Positions 49,001 to 63,457 of a stretch of DNA of 64,000 bases are shown in pieces. Each line of letters opens with the position of its first letter. Within the stretch, counting starts at the first letter, position 1. Source of the DNA: Montifringilla adamsi. Taxonomy: Eukaryota; Chordata; Aves; Passeriformes; Passeridae. A model generated the notes under the pieces. That model saw only the letters and a list, made by a program, of their open reading frames with translations, had not been told where the DNA came from and did not search any database. The stretch spans positions 5,292,020 to 5,356,019 of the forward strand of contig JAGGNK010007559.1 of the NCBI GenBank assembly GCA_017590115.1, written 5' to 3'. The position numbers and the translations under genes were made by a program.

Positions 49001-52000
49001 GAAGAGGTGCCATAGCTGTGTACATGAAGTATATTTGCATGATTTAATTAACAAAAATACAGTAATTATTATTGATGCTTATTACCTTAGGTAACATTCT
49101 ACAGTCCTAAAAATACAACTTGAGTGAAAACAAACACATCTTAAAAGTTTTGCAGGAATCTAATGTATTAAAACTAGATAGTAATGGAAAGCTATAATAA
49201 TTCACCATTCTCTCTTTAATTGAGTCCTGCTGGGTTGATATAATGGATATCTATGATCACATGGTGTTCTAATGAAGGAAGCAATGTGATCTGAATGAAA
49301 AGTTCAAATCCTGGATGCACACAGATTTCTAGCACTATCCTAGAAAGTCTTAGCTCCTTGTCCTCAGGTTTTTTTTATATGTGAAGATAATATTTTATTT
49401 ATTTTACAAGACTATTATGCAATTGAACTAATATCCACAAGAACTCTGCCTAAGGTAAAATGAGTATTGCACAAATACACTTAAAACTTAAGGAAGAAGT
49501 GAGCTTTTTAAAAGAGAAAAAAAAAAAAAACCCAGACATCTTCCACTCCAAATTCTCATACTTTGACATGAAAAAAGGTACCTGGAATAGAAGCAATTCG
49601 AGCTTCCCAGAGCTGCTCTCTTGATACCAGAGGGGTAATCAAGGCCCCCAACACATGAGCAGTTCTTATATCATTTACTCAAAAACCAGATTATATAAAG
49701 TAGAGGAATGAAATTTGATGATGGTGCAAAAGTGGAACCAAAGGCAGTTAAGGGAAGGGCCAAAGTCAGAACACAGCTGAAATCAGTAACATTTTGAGAA
49801 ACTCACTAGCAGTGGTTCTGTAAGTATCATATAGAGATCCTAGAGATAACAAGGTAACACAAAGAACACTACAGAAACTAAGTCAAATGCCACAAAATTG
49901 GAACAGAGGATAAAATTTACAGTACGAGCTACATGAACAAAATCCCCAAACTGCAGTCTGAATGGTGCTGATCCTTATTCATGTCTTGTCCTTCCCATTC
50001 TTCTTCCTATGTAAAAAGACTCCAGTGAATGTTATAAACCCTGGTCCCAAGCCCTTAAAACTGTCAGACCATGTACAGAGGCTTCATGACAATTAGAACC
50101 ATCAGCTCAGATTTCTGTTTGAAAATGAGCAACCAGAGTGCCAACATTGGAGGAGTTGATCAAGAATTGAAAAAAGCCCATGACTTCCCTGGGAATTTTG
50201 AATGAGAACAAATTGTAGGTTTCAGGCTGGCAGATTAGAAGATTTGAGGTTGTAGCTCCATGTTGCAGAAATGCATTTTTAGCAGCTTTTATGTGGTACT
50301 TTGCCTTCCGCTTCCAGTTTGCTGCATTGTGAAAAGCAGCAACATGAATTATTACCTTGACACCCTCACTCATCTGGAGCAGCACTTCCATGGCAAGTGG
50401 CACTGCCTGGGTGTGGGTAACAACGGGGGGATCTCTGAATCACGGGGAGCTCTGCAGCCATGACCTCATTTATGGATGGGTCAGTGTGTGAACCACTGAG
50501 CAGGGGGACAGTCCCCAACCTGAAAGGCAACCCAAGCCAAGAAACACCAAAATGCAGTTCCACGCTTGGTCCTGGATGCATCTCCACTCCTGTGGAGTTA
50601 CAGGCGAGAAATTCACCCATAATAAAAATCAATAGCATTCACAGTCCTCAGGCAGCGAGGCACTTTTCAATATTTAACCTAGGTCTACTCCCACTTGGAT
50701 ATGATTTTCATAATTACCTGCTCTTGGCTTGCTCTGCTCCTGCTGAAATCAATCACTGTTTTCCAATGACTTCAGGAGGAAAGGAGTTGGGTCACTGCTG
50801 AAGTCTTTACAAATTGCAACCTTACTGCATAAAAAAATTTTAAAAATTAAAATATTCAATGTAAATCTATTGAGACCTTTGTAAAACTGTACTACAATAT
50901 TTTTCTTAAGGACTCTGGAATTCTTTCAGCGGCTGCAAAAAAGGGCAATTTTCTGTTCTTACATTCCTCAACAAAATTAAACATTTTGCAAACACAGAAA
51001 ATATACTAAAGAGTGTACCAAGGTGATAATTTCAGCAAATTTAGGTGAATCACTCACATCAGTAATATCAGTTATGCAAGACAAGGCAAATTCAAACACA
51101 GGCAAATAATAGAGGATAATATGGATATTATGCAACTAATAATTTCCCCCAAAATGTAACAACTATAAAACTTAACCTGAAGCCATATTAATCCAGTCCT
51201 CATAAAGAACTGATGTAGTAAATAGAAGAAAACTGATAACAATGATACCCTCATTAGCAGACCTCGTGGCAAATGATACAACTTTTCATGTTGAGTTAAT
51301 TCATTTATTCCTCCTGCTGAGGAAAAACTAAAATCCATTTGAGGGAGATTGATCCTATTGATGTTGAGTTAAATTAAACTTGCTGTAAAGGTAAAGTGGA
51401 AAAGCTCAAGTCATCCTGGTATGATCATCAGATGGACACTGATTCAGGGGATGGGGTCTCATGTGAAAAAGGCCAAAGTTGATCAATGAAACCTAAATAA
51501 TGCTAAGAAAGGGAATCCAGGTATTTGAGAGGGATCACAGAATGATAAAAGGCTTGAGTCAGGGTCAGCATAGGTCCAGGACCGTCCTGAAACTGAGGTG
51601 CTTGACTGCTCACCTCTCCTCTTCAAATTGCTCCATTCCCATATGTGGTGGTTTGGGGGGCGGGGGGGTGTCAGTAGATTGTTTGCTTGTTTTATTGTTG
51701 TTTTTCAGAATATATTTTCTTTAATTTAGGTGAACTCCCAGCTTTTTTGTTTGAGTGGAAATTGCTAGTGGCACAGACACCCTCATCTAAATGGAGGTTG
51801 TTGGGAGCAGAATTGTGCACATTTCTGCAGAAACGAATTGAAAATAAATCTCTCTAATTTCCTCCTACCTCATGCTCCTCATGGCTATAACTCAGAGCCC
51901 GGACTGCTCCTCACAAATGTGGAGAAGGACTCGCTGAACTTTAATTTCTCAGGAGTGACAACCCAGAAGTGCTTTGCCAGTGATCCAGACTTGCAGAGCA

Positions 52001-54619
52001 GTAAAGAATTCACTTCACAGACTTGGACCAGATGGTTGCATGTCAGAACAAGGTAGCGCAGCTTTAGAATAGAAGGGAGAGCAGGAGGTAAGGCACAGTC
52101 CAGACTGCTCCTGAGCAGCCAGCTCCACGAATGAAGTTCAGTGCATGTTTTCTATCAAAAAAAATCAGGATATTTGGAATATTTAATAAATTTAAACACA
52201 TTATAATATACTTATTTTTTCCCCCTTGATCTTATTCCTTTTTTGCCATATTCTCAGTGGCTCTTTAAGAGGTTTTTCTGCAGCGCTGGCATTTACAGTG
52301 ACATCTCACTGCACAGCACTGGGGACACATCCTTAGACCCATCAGTCATGGATCTGGCAGCTTTCCTCCATCACACAATTACAGGTTCCCTCAGCCAAAC
52401 ATCATCAGAAATCCGCTTCTTTCAGAGCACCTCCAGTTGTGCTTTGCCCACCCCAGCTCTCAAATTCCATTCCATTAGTTTAACACTTGCATTCTTAGCA
52501 GATGAAAAATTTTGTTTAACTAGCGCTGTTCATGAATCCTAACTATATGAGGCTTTTAGTGTAGTAAAGACAAAAGCTGAAGCAAAACCAAGTCAGCAGG
52601 GCTTTTCCCTTCTGGATTGCACAAGAGCATAGACCTCTTTGGTAATAAATTTAATTTGACAGCTGCTAAAAAATTTACCAAGCTTGACAGCATGCACAGA
52701 AAGCAAAATAGGACAGAGAACTGTGTGGGCTTCCCTGCTAACCCCAAAGAAAAACTGTTTATTTAAAAGAAATTATATTTAATTATGTTTGTTTAGTAAG
52801 CTTCAAATGATAGTTTTGCTGGCTACATTCTGCTCTCCCACAGACACTATTTTCTGTAGTATTTTGTAGACAATGCTTTCTGAAGAATAAATGAGGGTTC
52901 AGTTTGAGCAGGCACTAGGTTGTATCTGGAATATAAAATACACTGTCTAGTCAGGAGAAGTAACTTCTCCTTTTCAGACTAAGATAAAGCAGAAAAACAG
53001 TACTTTGATGATTTCTACAATGAATTTGGAGAAATGACTGAGAAATTCCAAGCTTCTCAGAGTTTCACTTTCAGCTACAAATGATTAGTTTGATTTTGAA
53101 CATCTATGGATTGGAATCCATCTCACTTTGCTCCTAATGCTTCCAAAGTGCTAATGGCAGCACAAAAGACTCTGGTGGTTCAACACAAATGAAAACAAAT
53201 TGCAGGAACTGTGCCCAAGTAGGAACTGACACTTCTGCATGTCAGATGAGAGCCAACTGTTTACTCCACTGGTGCTCAGGGCCCGTGGCTGCATTGATTT
53301 GTTGGACCTGCATTAATATTGCTGATCTCATCCCAAAGCCTTGGCTCCATCAGCTCTGGAAGGCAATAACCCCATGTATTTTAGGGAGAACATGTGCTGT
53401 GGAGTAAAGCCTTAAACGGGATTGAATGAAATACATTAATTTTGCATGGCTGGAATTGAAATGGGATTTTGAACAGAAGAAAAGGTGGCAACTCACTGCT
53501 GTCCCAAAGATCATACATGAGGTGACAGAAGAAGGTTTCTTCATTATTTAAAGTACACCTTAATTTTTAATCACCTTTGAAACATCACTTTCCTTTGATG
53601 TTTGTTTGTTTGTTTTTGTGTGCTCAAAGTGAAACATTTTGAAAGAATTATGGCTGGGAAAAGCCATCCTGAGCAGTATTTCTGTCACACCTTAAGAGGG
53701 CACTGCAGAAAGCAAAGGGACACGGCAGGAATGGGGAATGTAGCAAGTTTCTTGAGGGGGTTCACAGGAAAATTTAGCGTCTAATCTGGAAGAGAGATTT
53801 GTTCTCTGGCTGATAGGAGATAAATCATACCCAGCACTGCAGACCAAAGCATCCCAGACAGATCATCTGAGCATCTTAACCATTCTTCATCTACTTTCAG
53901 AAACTGATAATTAATGGCATATAAAAATTCACTTTACTACACATGCAAGTACCATATATTCACTCTAACTCATCATGAAAAATTATTGTTTTCAGCATCC
54001 CTCAAGGATGAAAAGTGTGTTTCCATGAACTGCTTTTCCAAACTAAAAACATGCTAAAAAATGACAATTTCTTCAGATCCCAACGCAAATCTTTTTCAGT
54101 CATACTTGTGGCTTATTCTGGAAAAATGAAATCTTGAAGGTTTTTATTTTCCTTAAAATTAATCAATTCCTTTAAAATCTTCAAGTGGAGAAAGAGTAGT
54201 AATTTTATCAAATAATCTTGTGTCTCACTTTCTTAAATGTCTGAAGTTATCAGTGAATGAAGGAAGACTTTACAATGTATTTCCTCGAGCAATTTCTGCT
54301 GATAAAGAATTATCTGAAACAACTCTTTCAGAACATTTAAACCTGTGTATTTTCAGAGGGTGAATTGGATTATTAGTAAAAGACACTCTGTAGAACAATT
54401 GAAAAAAGTAAAGTCCTTTTAACATGCTAATTGGAATATGCTCACAAATTTTTGCCCTGGTATGGTTTCTTTTCTTCTGCCCCTTAAGGCTTCCTTGACT
54501 CCAGGAATGCATTTCCAACTAAGAAAAAGCCATTTAGGACATTTAGCACAAACCATGAATTCTGTGCTACTGCGGGGAAGGGTTTTCTCCTTAGTGCCCA
54601 TCAAGTGTGGTTATTTTTG
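46043..54619. other. Non-coding stretch, no gene recognised
   Basis: About 8.6 kb of AT-rich unique-looking sequence. A-runs occur at 46223-46233 and 49517-49530, and a G-rich stretch at about 51655-51669. Open frames reach 113 codons (50460-50801 plus) but none has a recognisable product. No clear repeat family or RNA gene seen. Confidence 0.5.
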
Positions 54620-54790
54620 TGCCTTTTGTTTTGCATTTGTAGTGGCAGACCTTGAAGAAACTCCTGGGAGCATCGCTGTACCTCAGCACTGCCCCAGCTG
54701 TAACTGTGTTGCGGTCTATAAAGTAGAAGGCAGAGTATTTTTTCCCGAATAAAACCATGTTTCACTCTTACTCTTGGTTTTTCACAGATT
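54620..54790 (+). promoter_or_regulatory. Candidate LTR-like promoter and poly(A) pair
   Basis: A TATA-like tctataaagta (about 54715-54725) is followed about 30 bases later by AATAAA (54748-54753) and then a T/C-rich region. This compact order recalls the 3' half of an LTR. No termini or target duplication were found, so a chance arrangement is equally possible. A T-rich run ending in tttgtag (about 54642) also resembles a splice acceptor. Confidence 0.2.
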
Positions 54791-57700
54791 CTGGGGTGGT
54801 GATGTATCCTGGAGTCATGAACTCCAAAATGTACTCTTTGTAATGGCGGGGGGGGAGAGGTCATAATTACTTGGGATTGAAACAAAAAAAATTTTAAATA
54901 ACATCATATGCTGTAAGAAGAGAATAAATCAGGGGGCAAATTAAACAACTGGGACTTAAGAACCAGCAACTGGAAATTCTAAGTGAATTTAGGAAATTAG
55001 CATTACTATGAGCAACATGGCCTTTGAGGTGGTGTAAACAATTGAACAAAAAAACAATTACTCTGATACAGGAGCAAAAGTATGAAGGGAAAACCCAACA
55101 TTCAAAGGAATGAAGACAACTTGGAACTAGATGTGAAAGAAACACCTGGGCTGTGTGAAATTAGTCAGGCCAGCACTATATGGACAACCTCCCATGGGCA
55201 AGAATTGATGCTGCACTATTTTCTTGGGTGCCTGCTCTGAATGTCTCTCCTGGCCCACCACTGTCACTGGTGCCCAGACATGATTCAAGACCCTCATGAG
55301 TCAACCAAAATCCCTAAAACCCTCCTTGGGAAGGACTTTCCTGCAGAGAGCCAGTCTCATCAAACTGAGTAATGGGTGGCAGTGGGAGGCATAAAAGTGA
55401 AAATGTCGTGAGACAAACTGTTCTCAAGGGGCTCCCACAGCAGTTTTCGACGTGAGGCCATACAGAGCAAATTCCTCAGCACCTGTATCACTGCACCTCA
55501 GGCTTCCTGGGCTCAGAAGATGAGCCTCTCTGGGGGTTAGAACTCAAGTGACAGAGAAACAAGTCCCTGGTGAGGGGCATTAATCAAAGTCTGCTTTGCT
55601 TTCAACTTTTGGGTGGTAGCCACAGATTGAGGTCACCTCTGGAGAACTTAATCTTATAAACCCTGACAAGCACGTATCTTGTCAGAGCTAATCTCTGTGG
55701 GTTTGGGCACATTATCCATTACAGCTGTTATCCAGCACAATCATTCCCCAGCAAAGCACACCAGAGTATCCTCACTAGTGCACACACAAACTCAAGGACA
55801 GTATCTGCATTCAGGCTGGACATCAGTCACCCCAAGGAGCCAGAGGCAGAACAGCCCCTGTCTGCAGCAACAGGCTGCTCTTATGGAAGTCTGTAAGTTC
55901 AGTTTCACCACAAGTAAACTCCTAACTCAACAATGCTGCTGAACACAAAAAGATTTTTATCTAGGTTATAGATCTGTGACTCATGAAAAAAATCAATATC
56001 TACACATAACTTGATTTAAAACTTCTAAGAGAGGAATATGTAATTTACAAGGAGCAATTCCCCTTTAAAACAGCCACTTTACATCAACTATGATTTTTCC
56101 AGATTTATTAATTTTTATGGTGAGCATTATTTCTCCTATGTTTTACACATACCTGTAAGATTCATGAATATACATATATTCACATACAAATAGAAACAAA
56201 CAGAAGAAGAAAATCTAGACTAGACATCTGAAATAACAGCTTTTCTTAATGCACCACTTTCCCAAAGGGAAGGAAATGTTTTGAGTGTGTTTAACTCCCT
56301 TTGACATTAGCTTTTATTTAGTTCATCTGAAGGTCAATGGGAACTGAGTGCCTTCAGCAACCTGAGAAGGACATTTAGCATTTTACAGGGCTGTAACTTG
56401 TAGGTATTTATATAATTCAATGGGGCAAATCCTATAAACTCCAGTGACACTAAAAGGGCTTGCTCATGAGAAATGCTGAGTGTGCTTACTGCTGAGGAGA
56501 CACTGGCCTCACAATCATGGACAGCAGTGTTGCTGCTTCTGCCACCAGTTTTGTGCTGGTCCAGCCTTGTCCCTTCCCTCTGTCACACTCATATATTAAA
56601 ATTACAAGCCCAAGTGTAGCAGGAAAGCAACTTCTTTCAGTCACCCTACAGAATTAAACAAGGATTTGTGACCCTGCATTTTGGGATAAAATAGATTTAT
56701 GACCTTGAAGATATGTCAAAACTTCTGTAAGTACTGGTAGATGATGTGCACCAGGTCCACACTGGATCCTTGCTGTGCGAGCCCACAGATTCCCTTTTCT
56801 GTCTGACTCCACTTCCAGACCCAACACCTGTGCTCCTGAAAGGTTGGAAAAGCTTTTTTTGCATTCAGAGAGCAGAATATGACTTAAGTTCCTTTCTGCT
56901 TTTTAACTCCTCCCTTGGCTCATAAATTGTACATGGGATGATACTGGCACAAAACAAATTCTTCTACTTTATGGTCCTATAAGGCCTTCATTGTGAAAGA
57001 ACAACTCTTAAGTGACAGCACATACAGGAATCCTATTCCAGCATCCTAAATTAAAAGGAAGGGTGATGGTGGTTGTCAATCACAGGCACCACTTTTGCCA
57101 TTTCACTACAGGCTTCTTTATGGTCACTGAGCAGTGGAAGGGCTACAAAGGATCCCTCAGCAAACATCTGGAAATTAAATTTTCAACCTAATAGAAGTCC
57201 CCAGCTCTGAAAAAGCAATTCTCTTCCTTGTAGTTGGGAGCAGCTCCTCTGTCAGGTACCTCCTCTTCTGTAGACAGAGCTTTCATGAAGGTTTAGCTGC
57301 ACTGTCAATGATGAAAAATGGCCAAAGAGCTGCTCTGGTTTTACTGTGCTGTGTCTGCGGTGCCTTTGAACAAGTTGCTGAAAAAGATGTGGCAGGCAGA
57401 AACACAGTACTATTCCAATAACTGCTTTCTCAGTAGAAGGAAAAAAGTGTTTTGAGGACACAGCTTATCTAAATAATTATTTTGGTTTAGACAGCCTTAC
57501 CCTTCACTGCCAGTTAAATACAATGTTAACAGGCTACGAACACCAGATCAGTGAAGCAAGGGGAAAAAATCAACAAACCACCAACCCCTGAAATAGTTCC
57601 CTCTGTTTAAAAATAAGAACGATTGAATAATGAGACTGATGCCTACATATTCCAGAAGGCTTTAAGCCTCAGATTTATATGGTAGTAATAATGGATCATA

Positions 57701-60700
57701 CTCCCAGGACTGCCCAGAAGCACAGAGCAGCCTTAACCAGCTACCTGTGGATTCCCCCTGAGTTACAGATTTCTCCAGATGGAGAAAATTCTTTTGACCC
57801 TCCCAAACTTTTCATTTTCTTTTTTCCATTTTCTTTTTTAGTGCATATAGTATTTTTGTTTCTGGTATTTCTGTTTCTCTCAGAGAGAAAGGGAACCTGT
57901 CAAAATTTATAAGTACAAAATATTTCACATCCCCAGACTGTCCTGCAAGAGAGACAGTATGTACTTTTCTCTGAATGTAATGTGTAAATTTCAGCTGATT
58001 TTCTAGCTGGATTTATATGTGTGTGTCTAGATATATATTTATTATGATCTCTTTTTCTTTTTACCAGGGTTGCTAGGCTAAAATGTTAGGAAATCAGTTG
58101 TTCTTTATTCACCTGTGTTAAGGAACAAATGCAGTAGCCTGTTTTCCTCAAATTGTAATTCCCTACATTGCTGACATTTCCATGGCACAAAACAGCACCT
58201 GATGCTTTCTTGGGACCTTTGCTGGAGACTAAGAAAATATTTGTTTGAAAACCTTTAGTTTTTCTGCTTCTGTGATGCTGCTGTTGGTCTTTAGACAACT
58301 AGATTTTAATAAAATCCTTTTAACCTACCTGAAAATCCTTCATGTCTCATTTACAGCTCCCGCACAACCTGACCTGTACAGAACATTTGAGTAAAAACTA
58401 TTTCTGCAGCCCTGGAGAAGAGCTTAACAACAGCACATTGAACCTGAATTGCATCTCGAGGCATCTCCTCCCATCATCTGAAAAATTTCCACTAATGTAC
58501 TTCTGGGTCTTCAAGTTGGTTTTCCAAAATATTTAAGCTGGGTATTACAAGTATAATAAAATAGATAATATGTCTGCTCTGCTATAGACAACACATTTAA
58601 TTACTCCCATACATCACTGGAGTGAAACCACATCTTCCCAGGTGAAATGTCCCAGTCTTTAGCCTAATGAGGTTGGTGAATTTTTCCTTTTAAAAATAAC
58701 TTGGATTTTGAAGAATGAATGAACATTATCATGTTTACCTGCAATGCCTCTTGCTGATCTTAATGGCCATTATATGAAACCTTTTATGAGAAGTTACAAG
58801 ATGTAGACAAGAAAGAAGGAAAGAAAACACAAAATAACAGGAAAATAGGTCAAAATTGTAATACAAGGCAAAAGTAGTGTTCAAACATTAGACTGGTGAA
58901 TGCTGGATTTATTTTAGAACAGAATCTCCAAGAATTTACCAGAAACACCCCTGCTGCCCTGAACCCCATGCTACAGAATGCCATTAAAGTAAACAGTCTA
59001 TTGCAAAAAATAAATTGAAATTATCTGATGTAGTCCAGAATTAATATTTTAAATAAGCATTAACACATAAGCAACTTCTGAAGGTATTTTTATGTAAATG
59101 AAGTCTTTTAAATGCTTTTTGTGGCACAGGTTGAACTCATGGCTATCCTCTCAGTGTTTTGCCAAACCAAAAGGCTGCTTGGCTTTGGAAAGCAAGCCTC
59201 TGGAGCAAGATGCAGCTAAAAATAAATATTTTTTTTAGTACCTCATTACGCAGTTGAAGTTGTCTGTCTTTTGCAATACTGCACTTTGAGAGGTCAAACC
59301 AAGTTCAGACAGCAATGGAGCAATTTCTGCTGAAATCCTGCTGTCCTGGATGACACCATCACTGCAGAGTTTGCAGGGGAATTTAAGGAGCATGAACATT
59401 AGTGAAAACACAGATGTGAAACCAATAGTGAAAGCATTGAATATGTACTGTTTTATACTGCTGGGAAAAGCCAGGGAGGTAAAGGGCCAAGAGTTACAAT
59501 CACCTCAGCTGAGAATATCCAGTGTTGTTCAGTGAATTCACACTTCAACTTTTCTCCTGGTTTTCACCTAGGATTACCAGTGCCATTTTATTAGTTTAGA
59601 GCCTTGCAGGCTTATTCAGCCATCAGCTCTAGAGCAAGAGATTCCTGCCAGAGGAGAGCATGTATCTGCCCAAGTGCATTAACTCTGGGCTCATGGAAAT
59701 AAAGGGGAGCACAGGTCACTGACAGTCTACTGCCTTTTGACTCTGCATTGGACTATCGAGACATTCAATCACAAAAAGTAATTAGTGAATCCTATTCTTC
59801 AAACACACATTTTGCCCTGTATCCACCTACCAGATTTAATTATTCTACTGTGAGATTACAAGAGTACTGTAATGCTGCATTGTAGTATCTTTATTATCTC
59901 CCTGCCTGAGAAGTACCTGCAGGCCCCAAGGAGAGCAACTGGAACACTTCAGACATTGCAGACCTGCTTACAATAAGGCGATTTCTCTGGGAACAAGGAT
60001 GGAAAATTTCTTCAAGAACCTTATTGAAGAAAAATCTGTGAAGACTCTCAGTTGCACTAGGACAGAGTATTCTCCTTCAGTCCAGGACAACAGCAGAGCA
60101 AAAACTAATATAGAAAAACTCCTGCTTACTCAATAGCTGCAATTTACAAACCTCTCTTGGCAGAGGGACTTATTCTGGAACTTTGCTCACTAAATATTAA
60201 TTTCAAGAGGGAAAACTAAGGAGTAAAATAAACTAATATCCTAAAGTCCTACAAAATAATCAGGTAGATATAGGTTACTCTGTAGCACTATGATGTAATA
60301 ATATGGGTCTGACTAAATACATTTCTCCTCTTAGGTTGTTTTACTACACTGCTGCTAATGAGATTTTATGGTCCATGCCAAAATCCTCCTATCAATTTTC
60401 TCATTTCTAACATAGTATTTTTCTCAGCATCTCAAAATAATTCCCTTTTACACAGAAAAATGTGAATAAAACCAAATATTAATTATTTAAAATTTAGATT
60501 TATCTTTATTTGCAAAAGTAAAAAACTTGCAAAAACCCTGACATTGACTGCACTAAGTGTCTGCACTAAATTTAAAATAAAATTTACTCAGTGTTGGAAG
60601 TAAAATCACATCTCTAATCTGTAGTGGTATACCATGTATATGGAAAAATGATTGCAAGACAATAAAATAGCTAAACTAGGAATGGCAAACTTTCGTAGTA

Positions 60701-63457
60701 TGAACATACACACACCCAGTTTTGTTTACAGAATATTCAAGAAGAAAATCTTGTCTTTGGAGTACAGACATCCAGGATCCTGATTTTCACAGCTGGTGCC
60801 AGGTAAATTAGAACCAGTAAAATCAGATGAGCTGGCAAAATCAGGAAAATTTGAGGATATGAACAGCCCCTGTGAAAATAAATCCTGTTCACATATGGAG
60901 AATGCATATTTTCAAAAATATCCCAGAGTTTTGACAGCATGAGTTGCTGTTTGTATATTTTTTTCCTATTTCCCATTGAAAAGGCAGCAATAAACATGCA
61001 GTAATAAACCGTAACACCAAGATTTTCTCAGGAATAACAGATCATATGCTTGGCTACGAAAATAAGCCGAATTTAAACACCTTGCTTTTTTCCAGCCAAA
61101 AAAAATGATGCTAAGTGATTCAACTCTCACATCCATTTACAGAAACAATTATAAGAAGCAAGAGATATAAATCTCTTAAGCTCCAGTGTATCTTCTAATC
61201 CTGATATAAAAACCAAATGCCTGCCTTGTGAAAACCATGTTTAATAATTCTTCTTATGGGCACCATGCAGGGAAATGAAAGAACTGTAGCTTTAGGCACA
61301 TTTTGCACAGTGCTGTGTTTGCCTGTCTTTCTGAACAGGAGTTAAAAAGTACTGGAAATAAACACAACATCAGCATCTTCTCCCAAAATCCCCTCTTGAA
61401 ATCTTACAGCCAGCAGAGATTTACCTTTTATTAAAATGTGTTGTCATGGGACAGGGGAGGAGAAACTGACCTGTGAGTCAGTAACAAAATTTTTTTCAAA
61501 ACCAGCTAAATATAGAAAAGTTAAGCCTGAACCAATCAAATGCAGTGTTTTGGTTAGAAAATCTCTGAAAAGCAGAGGATGGGAAAGGTAAATTATAGAT
61601 AAAAAGATAACTCTACTTCCTGTTCTTGTCCCTGGATTCTACAGTTTTTGTTCTGGTACCAATAGACATCACCCACCACCAAGATCCTGTGATGATAAGC
61701 ACACTGCAACTACTTCTGTAGTGATCTGGAGCTATTTGAGAGCATTTTTGTACTAAAAACACAAATAACCATTGCCTTTGACTCAGCACACACAGCTGAG
61801 AGAGATAAGCCTCCCTCTTCTACATCCAGCAGCATCTAGCAGCAGAAAATAGTGGCTCTCATGCAACCGGAATATGTCCTAATTAAAACAAAAATTTGAG
61901 AGGCTGCCTTTAGGGAGAGACATTCTGGAAGGCTGAGAACACTGACTTTTGATGTGCATATGTCCTGCAAGACCCACACAGAGACAATCTCCCTTCCACA
62001 AGCAAATATCTGGCCAAATTCTGTACAGAAACCAGCAGAGCTTCACCAGCTGACAAAGGATAAGGCTTTGTCACCATTGTCTGTGTAAGATTCCTGGCAA
62101 CTTCTCCCCAGTGTTTCCCCAGAGGTTCTCTGCTTACTGGTTGTGCTGTGCTCCCGTCCCTTGTCTCTGCCTTTGATTTCACTTCGATTTTGAGTGGATT
62201 TGCAAGTAAATACACATATTTCTTTGTTTTGTTATTTTTGCTTCCTCAGGGAGCTCAGCCAGAAGGGCTGACCCAATCATGTGTGACCATGAAATGGCTT
62301 TGAGAATAGGTGTCTTTTCCATTTTACAATCCTGCTGAAACAGGGCTTGCTGCCCACAGGAATACATAAAAGAGAGTAGACCCACCACCAGTGCCTGTCA
62401 GCAATAGATGCTTCTGCTGAAAAATTCATTATCATTTCCCAGGGACTACCTGCAAGTACTTTTTCAGGCTCATTATTAAATACAGAGCTTGCAGAAGTTA
62501 CTGTGTTTCACACACACACCATAAATGTCATTTTAAAATCACATCAAGGGTGTGGATGAGATTTTCAAGATGAGACTTAAAATTCTAATGGAAGTGGAGA
62601 AAGAATTTAATCAGTCAAGGCAAACCTGTCAAACATCGTATTTTGCTGTCTGCCATGTACAAATATTCATAACCATTGCTTAATAAATGAACTCTAACAT
62701 ACATTAAAACTCAACTGTTGAAATAGATGTAAACACACTGAAGGTAAAATTGCAGCAGGATATGCCTCTGAAACTCCCTTTTGAGGCTTTTGAAATGCTT
62801 GTATAAAGGACTCCATTTAATCCTAATATACTGAGACAAGAAATAATTCATTTCAGCTTCCAGATTACTTCAGGCAAGCAGAACTAGTTTAGCCCAAGTT
62901 TTTTTTTTCCCAATACTTAGTTAAAATTCTATTGTAAAGGGAAATATTTTCTCTGCAATATTAATCTTGCTTTATTCTTCTATTTGGGTAGGAATAAACA
63001 TCATAAGGATACAATTAACTAAATGCTGAAGAAGTCTCCCAGCTGGTGGGACAAAATTATATATTCCTGACACACTTTAAATGTCTATTTGGTGATGGTC
63101 CTGTGTAGCTCCCTCAGGACCAATATAAAATTCACCACATCCTTTCTTTCAAGGGTGCTTCTCAAATGCTTGCAGAGTTTACCAGCAAATTTGGCTATTA
63201 ATGTTCTATTTTTCTCTCTTAGCTTTCCCAAGGACTTTCTGAACAAAGACTGATTTCAAAGTATCCCAGTAGATCTTGGGAAGCACATCTCCTACTTACT
63301 TTAACATCATTCCCAGTCAACAGCGAAAACACTCATCAAATAGATGTGGAGACGAGCAAAAGAAAAAAAAAAATCCCAGAGCATTCTTTAATGTTTCCTT
63401 ACTGGAGACTCAGCTTTGCTAATGTGCACAGTGTGCTTACACCTGGAGAGCATTTAA
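54791..63457. other. Non-coding stretch, no gene recognised
   Basis: About 8.7 kb. A run of G sits at 54847-54855. 55150-55600 is a more GC-rich block of unknown origin. The longest frames are 101 codons or fewer and look random. No known repeat family, tRNA or other RNA gene was recognised. Confidence 0.5.

Noticed and set aside
49300..49320. tRNA T-loop-like gttcaaatcc
   Set aside because: No acceptor, D or anticodon arms could be matched around it.
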